Shown piece after piece: positions 56,804-64,000 of a stretch of 64,000 nucleotides of DNA. The notes beneath the pieces were generated by a model. The model searched no databases. It had not been told where the DNA came from and saw nothing but the letters and a program-made list of their open reading frames with translations. Every line of letters starts with the position of its first letter. The first letter of the stretch is position 1. This DNA is from Phocoena phocoena (lineage: Eukaryota > Chordata > Mammalia > Artiodactyla > Phocoenidae). The stretch lies in NCBI RefSeq assembly GCF_963924675.1, contig NC_089234.1, positions 58,136,909-58,200,908 on the forward strand, read 5' to 3'. A program made the translations under genes and the position numbers.

Positions 56804-57084
56804 AAAAAGTGAATTGTTCTCATTTTTTATACCAGATATGTATATTTTATTTTAAAAAAAAAGCTCAGGGACTGAATTAGGCTTGGATCAGACCTGGGAT
56901 GGGTGTGTTTGCTGGGTATACAACTAGGTAAATGTTTTAAAGCTGAAAGGTTAATAGTTTGTTTTGTGGTCAGGAAATAGACATCAAATACAACATCAAA
57001 ATGGCCTCTTCAAAGGGTCATGTAGCTTTCTTGGAAATATTCCGTTTTGAATCAATAAATGCTTTTTCTTTTAAAGCTTCAACA

Positions 57085-57235
57085 GATACTAATCTTTCCA
57101 CTTCACGGATGAGAAGACTAAGGCTCAGAGATTAAGTGAAAGGCCCAAAGTCACTCAGTTAGAAGGCAGAGGAGCCAGGATTGAGGCCTAGCACCAGCCC
57201 AAAGACTCTGCCTCTGCCCCAGGGATGTAAGGGAT
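57085..57235 (-). mobile_element. MIR SINE, antisense
   Basis: CACTTCACGGATGAGAAGAC, TAAGGCTCAGAGATTAAGTG, CCAAAGTCACTCAGTTAGAA, and GGAGCCAGGATTGAGGC are antisense MIR in order. Confidence 0.82.
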
Positions 57236-57334
57236 GGACTGGGTGCTTTGAAAACTGCACCAGTCTGTTGAAATGAAGGAGAGGACAAGATGAGGCTCCA
57301 CACAGTGGCACATATAACTTCACCACAATTCCTT

Positions 57335-57430
57335 TTTAAAAAAAAAAAAAAAAAAAAGGTTTAAACAAGTTTGATTTCATTATAAAGAAGCTCTACCCTT
57401 AAAGATTTATATATATATATATGTATATGT
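57335..57430. repeat. Poly(A) run and short TA tract
   Basis: A run of about 20 A near 57338-57357 and a short (TA)n near 57408-57421. No SINE body accompanies the A-run. Confidence 0.8.
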
Positions 57431-57829
57431 TAGATAATAAGTTATCTTGTGGATAAAATAGTCTGTTGAGATATTTACTAATACAATTATTACTTACCAA
57501 GAAGAAAACGAAAAGTAAAATTGCTCAAAATACTCAATAAAATGAAGACCAGGCCCCCTTCCTGGGCTAATCCTTGAATGTTGGTATTCCCAGAAACCTG
57601 TCCTCTCCTCAGCAACCATCATCCCCCAGACTCCTCTCCCTCATCCCACACAACAGACTAGAAATGTCCTGACACTTTGGTGTGTCCTCTCCACCCACGG
57701 ATACTGCTCCACACCCAAGACCTCGCTTCTCCTTTACCTCAATTACACATCACTCCCTGCCTCCAATCTCTCTGCCCCACAGTCGCGTCTCACGCTTCCA
57801 CCTGTTATGTATCTAAAATATAAATCTCT

Positions 57830-58450
57830 CCTCCTCTGCTTAAAAGCCTACTGACAGAATAAAGTCCAAATTTCTTCACTGGACACAGCTCTACCATCTT
57901 CGCGGCCTCATCTTCCCTCACACTTCCCCTACTCTGAGCCATACACTCTGTTCTGTTCGGCCATCTGCTTCTTATCTGTTGCCCAAACATGCATTCTGGA
58001 TCACACCTCCAGGATCACACTCTGGGCTCGCTATTCCCTCTGCCTAGAATGCCATCCCCACTTTTGGGCTGTCGGGTGCACTCTGACACTAAATTTCAAC
58101 CTAAAAGTTCCTCCCTCTGCAAAGCCTTCCCCAGCAAAACAAATTTCTCCTTCTTTGTGCTCTCAGGGTAACTTATTCATGCCAAGCCCAGTTACTTAGC
58201 ACACAGCATTAGCATTAGTTGTATGGTTAGTTACTGATGCACCCCACTAGACTCTCCTTGGTTGACCACTACATACTATACCCATAATAGGTACTCAGCA
58301 AATGAATGGATATAACATATTTGATGGGTCATTGACTGAAAGAGTGAACCTCATTTAACCTTGAGCTTCTTAAGGGAAAGAGTGCTGTCTTAATCATTTC
58401 CGTATCCCTAACACTGGCAAATCTCAGATGCCCAATAAATGTTTGCTAAA
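57830..58450 (+). mobile_element. L2 LINE 3' portion
   Basis: GACAGAATAAAGTCCAAATTTCTTC, CTATTCCCTCTGCCTAGAATGCC, CAAAGCCTTCCCCAGC, GGGAAAGAGTGCTGTC, and CAATAAATGTTTGCTAAA (57855-58447) are L2 landmarks in sense order, ending in the L2 terminus. The 57540-57830 flank is pyrimidine-rich and may be part of the same element. Confidence 0.82.
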
Positions 58451-58459
58451 CTCAACATC

Positions 58460-59220
58460 ATCACAGCTCCTTACAAAAATATCTCCATTGAGTTGTGATT
58501 TAATGCCATCCCTTTCTGTGAACTGAGAAATGTCTACTCGGACAGAGGTCTGGTGTCATTCAGGGAAGCTTCATTTCAGTACATGTATTTTTGATTTGTT
58601 TTAACTTTTTCTTTTTGTACAACCAACATGCATTAGTTTTACAATCAGATATTTCCCTTTGTGGGGAGAGGAGAGAAAAAAGTGGGAAGAAAGACTGTCA
58701 ATGTTATTACTCATTGTTGATTATAAAGGATTAGAATCCAAAACAAATTACCCTTAAATTCAGAAAAAGCTGGAAAAACATTCTCTCTCCTCAAACTTCT
58801 ATGCTTCCATATCAGACAATGAGAATGTTATAAACCACATCTCTCTTTCCCCTTAGTTTTTGGAATGTTTAGAACTAAATTATTCATTCTAGACATAGCA
58901 TTTATCTAGTCTTTCATCTTAATTATTTTTGATGCTTTGGAAAAAAGATTTGTATATTAAATATATTTTAATCACCCAAGTCACCTAAAATCATTCTTGG
59001 ATCCAAGCATGGTATAACCACCATGTATATAGGTGAAATTAGGCAAAGTCACTTTCTGCCTCATCAAAACCGTAGTAAAACCTTGGAAAAAGGTATATAT
59101 GTCTCAAATCTTGGCAAAAGCACCCCCCCTTTTCTAAATTATTTCAATGCATTTTAATGAGCTTCTTCATTTCAACTGGGATCTTTAAACCACCACATAT
59201 TTAAGCATCATTAAAAATCT
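58460..59220. other. Unassigned AT-rich sequence
   Basis: No recognised repeat or exon. Confidence 0.4.
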
Positions 59221-59227
59221 TCTTCTG

Positions 59228-59438
59228 GGGGCTTCCCTGGTGGCGCAGTGGTTGAGAGTCCACCTGCCGATGCGGAGGACACAGGTTCGTGCCCCAGTCT
59301 GGTAAGATCCCACATGCCGCGGAGAGGCTAGGCCTGTGAGCCATGGCCGCTGAGCCTGCGCGTCCAGAGCCTGCGCTCCGCAACAGGAGAGGCCACAACA
59401 GTGAGAGGCCCGTGTACCACAAAAAAAAAAAAGAAAAA
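59228..59438 (+). mobile_element. CHR-type tRNA-Glu SINE, short form
   Basis: GGGCTTCCCTGGTGGCGCAG to GAGGCCCGTGTACCAC plus A-tail with one G. AAAAATCTTCTT is duplicated at 59213-59224 and 59439-59450. Confidence 0.95.
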
Positions 59439-59454
59439 AAAAATCTTCTTATGT

Positions 59455-60500
59455 AAAGCATTAGACTGCCCACACTGACACAACACCTTAACACTACATT
59501 ATTCTGCTCCCAGAAACCCTTGTGGTTGGCTTAATTTTGCCTTGGAATAAAAGGCCTACTTAAATTGAGAAATAATTCTGTACAAAAATTACCAAAGCAA
59601 TAACTCCTCAAAATAAAATTTTGCCTTAGTACTTGGAGATGCCTAAGAAATAGTACCACGAAAAGCACACACACACATAAAAGCAAAGATTAGCTTTTAA
59701 TAAAACAAATCTTTGCATGAAAAAAAATAATGTCAGTCACCAAGAAAGAACACTTCTATGTACCTTCCACATTCCATACATAACAGAGCAGACATGCTCC
59801 TGAGAAGTTGAAGCCTAATTTTCTACTGCCATAGTGAAAAAGCAGGAGATACACTTCCATTTTCAGAGCTCTTCAAATGGTGGGCAAAGCTGACGTGAAG
59901 TTGCAACTGTAAATATTTGTTCCCTTCTTGGTTTAAAATTTTCATGATCATAAAATCCTGTATATAGAACCCCTAATTAAAAAGGAATCTATTTGCCTTA
60001 TAGGATGCTTGAATTTGTATGTGTGAGATGAATAAAATGGTGCATACTAGAAAGCGGCAGGAAGTAGAATTTTGAATTTTATTGGTTTAACAAGTTCCTC
60101 CTGAGATTTCATTTGTCAAATCTAAGAAAGTCCTTCAGATGATAATTTATGTGACAACGTAGCAGTACAGTAAAAATTAATATCTCCCCTTGACCTTGAA
60201 AGTATGGAAAGATGATGATGTGTGATGAACAAACAACAAATTAAATGTCTGAGAAAAAAAGGAAGACAATTTTCCATTACTTTGATTTTAGAGTCACTTG
60301 ATATCACCATTTACTGGTAATCCACTAACAGGGTCCCCTCATTGTTCAAGACTGCTTTAATATGCTACTCAGAGAACCAGCTAAACAAAATTGATTATCA
60401 CACAGCATACACAGATGAACAGCCACTATTGCTACTATTTACCTCTATACTAATCTGGAATATAGACCTTAAGCCTGAATTGATTTCTTATAATAAGCAC
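59455..60500. other. Unassigned AT-rich sequence
   Basis: No recognised element. A short CACACACACA lies near 59668. Confidence 0.4.
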
Positions 60501-60504
60501 CACT

Positions 60505-60690
60505 GCAACAAGCACCTAAGAGTTATTGAGTTCTTATTATGTTCCAGGGATTGTTTGAAGCACTCTGTATTAACTAATTTAATTTACCGAACAGCTCTGT
60601 GAAATGAGTACTATTCTCCCCAATCTATCAAATAAAAAATTTTAAAGCACATATATCTCACACAGAGAAGGAAATTCACTTACTGCTAAT
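60505..60690 (-). mobile_element. MIR SINE, antisense
   Basis: GTTATTGAGTTCTTATTATG, TTCCAGGGATTGTTTGAAGC, and GAAATGAGTACTATTCTCCCC are antisense MIR. Confidence 0.78.
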
Positions 60691-60899
60691 AGGTCCAGAG
60701 CTCAAAAATGGGGAATCAACACTACATAAATCGATATTGGGCCCTCCCTTCCCTCTCCACAAAACTTCTCTAGGCACCCACCTAACTTTCCTCCTTCTTT
60801 CCCTTAATGGCGCCGAGGCTCTGGCCCCAGGGCCTCTGCTCTTCTGATCCACACTCCCAGCCCACTCTCCCTCAACCACCCCCCCCATTCAACCCTCCA

Positions 60900-61770
60900 C
60901 CCCAGGAAGCTCATCCAGTCTCAGTCCTTTAAATACCAGCTATATACTGATGGCTCTCAAATTCTCCAGTTCAGACTCTTACCTAAGACTTTGATTATCC
61001 AACTGACCACCCTGGGTCTCCACTTGTATGTCCAATAGGCCTCTGAAACTCATGCCCAAAACTACTGATTTCTTTTTCTCTACAATCACATTTCTACATC
61101 AGCCTCCAGCCTTCCCTACCAGTAAATGGCTCCATCATCCACCTAGATTCATCCCTGCATCCCTTCCCTCTACATTCTACATCCAATCCATTATTTGGTC
61201 CTGTTAGCTTTTTTTGTTTTTTAATTTTATTGAAGTATAGTTGATTTACAATGTTGTGTTAATTTTTGCTGTACACAAAGTGATTCAGTTATACATATAT
61301 ATATACTTTTTCATACTCTTTTCCATTATGGTTTATCACATGATATTGCATATAGTTCCCTGTGCTATATAGTGGGTAGGTCTTGTTAGCTTCACGTCCA
61401 AAAAAATGTCCTAAATCTCACCTCCTCTCCTTCCACTCTCCCTGGATTCCCTCACCACAGTCCCTCCAACTCAGGGCTTTTGCCTGGGCTGCTGCTTCTG
61501 CTTGGGACACTCTTCCCTGAAGCAAAGCTGCACCTTCAGTTTCACTCGGGTCTGAACTCAAATGTCACCTTCTCAGAGAGGCCTTCCCAGATCAGTCCTC
61601 CTAAATCTTTAGAGCACCTATCACTCCAAAACCTGAAGGAATCTTAAGGTTTCACTTGGTAACATGTTGAAAGGTAAGTTCCTTGAGGGTCAGGTCTGTT
61701 CTGCTCACTGCTGTTGCCTAAAACAGTGCCTGGCACACAGCAGGCACTCAGTATTTATTGACTGCAAGAC
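60900..61770 (+). mobile_element. L2 LINE, split by a young L1 3' end
   Basis: TTTAAATACCAGCTATATACTGATGGCTC (60929-60957), CTCCACTTGTATGTCCAATAGGC, and CCAGTAAATGGCTCCATCAT lie left of the insert. CCTTCTCAGAGAGGCCTTCC, GTTCCTTGAGGGTCAGG, and CAGCAGGCACTCAGTATTTATTGA lie right of it. These span L2 RT C-terminus to the 3' end. Translation is frame-broken. Confidence 0.85.
61211..61383 (-). mobile_element. 5'-truncated L1 3' end, relatively young
   Basis: TTTTATTGAAGTATAGTTGA, TTTACAATGTTGTGTTAATT, CAAAGTGATTCAGTTATAC, and TAGTTCCCTGTGCTATATAG are the antisense 3' UTR of a cetartiodactyl L1. TGTTAGCTT is duplicated at 61202-61210 and 61384-61392. Confidence 0.88.
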
Positions 61771-61779
61771 TGGAAGGAG

Positions 61780-62115
61780 AGGATGACTGTGAAGTCAACT
61801 GAGAAAACACTGACTTACAGCCCATTGATCATCAAGGAAATAAACAACACAGGACAGCCAACAGTAGCCACCCAAGTGAGTTTATCTTTTGCTCTCTTAT
61901 TCTCATGGGGATTGCAAGACCTGTTTACAATAATCCTGTGCATGGCTTTCCAACTTTCAATGGTAATTCAAAGTAAATAACACATTTTATCTCGTGACCT
62001 AGAATATAACTATGTGCATATTTAACTAAGACAGAAGCTTCATGAAACATTACTTATCCTTTCCAAGTGGGACATGCTGTAATGTTTCTTTTCTCTTCTT
62101 TTTTAATGCTGCTAG
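61780..62115. other. Unassigned sequence
   Basis: No recognised element. A 65-codon frame at 61783-61980 has no known motif. Confidence 0.4.
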
Positions 62116-62117
62116 CA

Positions 62118-62215
62118 GCTACTACATTCATTTCCCAACCAACTAATGGAACAGAATTCGGTATCAACTACTACATTGATTTCCCAACCAACTAATGGGG
62201 CAGAATTCAGTTTGA
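62118..62215. repeat. Two-copy tandem duplication, 49-bp period
   Basis: ACTACATTCATTTCCCAACC at 62121 recurs as ACTACATTGATTTCCCAACC at 62170, followed in both by AACTAATGG and CAGAATTC. Several substitutions separate the units. Confidence 0.85.
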
Positions 62216-62694
62216 AGAACACTAAACTCATGCCTATTATTTTGGTCGTCTGGGTAAAGAGAGTAAGATCTCTGCCTATACCTGACAACTTCAAATGAGT
62301 CACTTCACATCCCTGAGCCTCACCTCACCCGTGGGGTGTGTTAAATCGCTGTGTTAACTATTCATAGAGTGGCTGCCTTGAGTAGAACGGACTGGGGGTG
62401 AGAGCACCTTGGGAAAGAGAAGATTCTTTTGGAATTCAGTCTGTAACAATAAGGGGGCAATTTCTACCTCCTGCTCTTCCCCCCGGCCACCACATCCACT
62501 CCATCAGCCAGTTCCATTAGTTCTACCTCCAAAACACATTTCAGATCTGTCCTCTTCTCTCCATTCCCACTGTCACACCCCAGACCATGCCTCTATTACC
62601 CCAACAGCCTCCTCCCAGGCCTGCCTACCCCTCCTCTGGCCCCCTGTAATTCCTCCCACACACAGCAGCCTCAGAGACCTTTAAAGTTTTATTT

Positions 62695-63010
62695 TTGGAA
62701 AAAAAACTCAAACCTACAGAAAAGTAGCAAGAATATTACAATAAACACCCATACGCCCTCAGACAATTTGCCGTCTAATATTTTTTTTCTGAACCATGTG
62801 AGAATAAGCTGCAAAGATCACAACTCTTCCCCCCTCTTAAGAACAAGGACATTCTTTTCATCACCACAAGGCGTTATGAAATTCAGGAAATTTAACATTG
62901 ATACAATACTATTATCTAATAGGCAGGCCATATCCAAATTCTGCCATTTATCCCAACACTGTCCTTTAGAGTAACATCCAGGGTCACACATCTCATTTAG
63001 TTGTCCTGTC
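62695..63010 (-). mobile_element. Old LINE fragment, antisense
   Basis: AGTAGCAAGAATATTACAATAAACACCCATACGCCCTCAGA (62727-62763) and CTGTCTCTTGGTGATTTT (63006 onward) recall an old L1M-type antisense segment containing ATAATGAACCCCCATGTACCC and ATGTCTCTTAAGTCTC. Confidence 0.55.
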
Positions 63011-63311
63011 TCTTGGTGATTTTAAAAACACAAACCAGATCCTGTTGTTCCCCAACTTTAAACTCTCTGCTGCTCTGGTTCTCTCTGCTACAGCTACAGG
63101 AGCTGCCTTTTTCTTCCTCAAACACAAGGGAGGACCCTTCCCTCCCTGAGCCCCTCAGCTCTTTCCACAGCTGACCCTTCCTCATCTTTTCATCCCTCCT
63201 CAGGGACTTTCCAGAGCACAATGTCTACAGGCACATCCTTGGCTTTTCTCTCTCTCACTTCACTCTTGATTTCTTTCCTGTCACTTAACACAGCCTGTAA
63301 TTACCTTGCTG

Positions 63312-63647
63312 TTTTTTGGGGGGGGCTGCGTTAGGTCTTGGTTGCTGCATGCGGGCTTTCTCTAGTTGCAGTGAGCGGGGGCTACTCTTCATTGTGGTGC
63401 GCGGGCTTCTCATTGCAGTGGCTTCTCTTGTTGTGGAATACGGGCTATAGGCGCGCAGGCTTCAGTAGCTGTGGCGTGTGGACTCAGTAGTTGTGGCTCT
63501 AGAGTGCTCTAGAGTGCAGGCTCAGTAGGTTTGGTGCACAGGCTTAGTTGCTCCGTGGGATGTGGGATCTTCCCGGACTAGGGCTCGAACCCGTGTCCCC
63601 AGCATTGGCAGGCAGATTCTTAACCACTGCACCACCAGGGAAGTCCC
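63312..63647 (-). mobile_element. CHR-type tRNA-Glu SINE, long form
   Basis: GCTGCGTTAGGTCTTGGTTGC, GGCTACTCTTCATTGTGGTG, GACTCAGTAGTTGTGGCTCT, and CCACCAGGGAAGTCCC. CTCTAGAGTG is duplicated in tandem near 63498. The flanks TACCTTGCTG and TACCTTGTTG form the duplication. Confidence 0.93.
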
Positions 63648-63807
63648 TACCTTGTTGGTTTATTTGCTTATCCTTACTTCTCCCACTAGAATATAAATTC
63701 CATGAAAGGAGGGGTGTCTCTGAGAACAGTGGTTGGCTCAGAGTAGACAATAAATTTTTTGAGTGAATAAATGAAAGAATAAATAAACTGCTTTAAAAAA
63801 AAAAGTG

Positions 63808-63935
63808 GGGGGTTTCCCTGGCAGTCCAGTGGTTAGGGCTCCGCGCTTCAATGCAGGGGCCATGGGTTCAACCCCTGGTCAGGGAACAAGGATCCCACGT
63901 GCAGTGCAGTGCAGCCAAAAAAAATGAAACATTAA
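63808..63935 (+). mobile_element. Short tRNA-Glu SINE, Bov-tA/CHR-1-like
   Basis: GGGTTTCCCTGGCAGTCCAG, GGTTAGGGCTCCGCGCTTCA, GGTTCAACCCCTGGTCAGGG, ending GTGCAGCCAAAAAAA. This is a monomeric head plus short body, different from the cetacean short form. Confidence 0.82.
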
Positions 63936-64000
63936 AAAAAAATTTTTTTAACATAATAATAACATTTTTTTTAAGTGGCCTTGTCAAGACTTTGCTGTGT

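Larger units (their letters stand above)
62450..63785 (+). mobile_element. L2 LINE with two nested insertions
   Basis: The L2 pieces are 62450-62690 (TCACACCCCAGACCATGCCT), 63015-63310 (TTAAACTCTCTGCTGCTCTGG, GGAGGACCCTTCCCTCCCTG), and 63650-63785 (CTAGAATATAAATTCCATGA, AATGAAAGAATAAATAAA end). An old L1-like piece and a CHR SINE separate them. Confidence 0.72.

Noticed and set aside
57335..57360. Poly(A) run as a retroinsertion tail
   Set aside because: No element body or flanking duplication could be found.

Overview
This is nuclear DNA from a mammal and almost certainly from a cetacean. The main evidence is about two dozen copies of tRNA-Glu-derived CHR-type SINEs. They carry the cetartiodactyl head (GGGCTTCCCTGGTGG, A-box-like TGGCGCAGTGG, B-box-like GGTTCGTGCCC). 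Many belong to the short form ending in a GAGGCCCGCGTACCGC-like segment plus poly(A), which is typical of whales and dolphins. Older layers shared by all placental mammals are also present: L1M-type LINE-1, L2, MIR, MER5A and MER3-type hAT elements, and a Tigger relic. I see nothing bacterial, plasmid, phage or CRISPR-like.

I could not recognise any protein-coding gene, exon of a known gene, or functional RNA gene. Nearly all of the longer open frames are translations of SINEs (antisense copies read RYAGLSLLWPLPLRSTGSGRAG and similar), of L1/L2 relics or of microsatellites. The window is best read as intergenic sequence or the inside of a large intron.

Layout: 0.8-6 kb is a stack of antisense L1 fragments with four SINEs and a (TA)n tract. 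6-18 kb is mostly single-copy AT-rich DNA with scattered MER5A, MIR, CA and TA repeats. 18-26 kb holds SINEs, a perfect 17-bp-arm hairpin, three L2 fragments, a Tigger relic and an L1 ORF1/HAL1-like piece. 26-31 kb is mostly unassigned. 31-38 kb is the SINE-richest part: eight CHR-type insertions, including a head-to-head pair at 36.5-37.0 kb and one target site apparently used twice at 36.15-36.42 kb. 38-42 kb holds old repeats and an exon-like open segment at 40.66-40.86 kb. 42.1-44.0 kb is a sense L1 3' end broken by three SINEs. 44-54 kb is mostly unassigned, with a split L2, a (TA)n tract, an antisense L1 and a MER3-type element. 54.6-64 kb holds an L1 3' end, a small MITE, a SINE with a large internal deletion, and three same-strand L2 relics cut by younger L1 and SINE insertions.

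The parts do not work together as a pathway. They record successive waves of retroposition: L2/MIR first, then L1M and hAT elements, then CHR SINEs and a few recent L1 3' ends. Most SINEs still have clear target-site duplications. The points most worth checking are the exon-like segment at 40.66 kb, the 31-kb open frame carrying an in-frame SINE, the poly(T)-only insertion at 1.94 kb, the inverted SINE pair and the hairpin. I found no convincing undescribed biological system.
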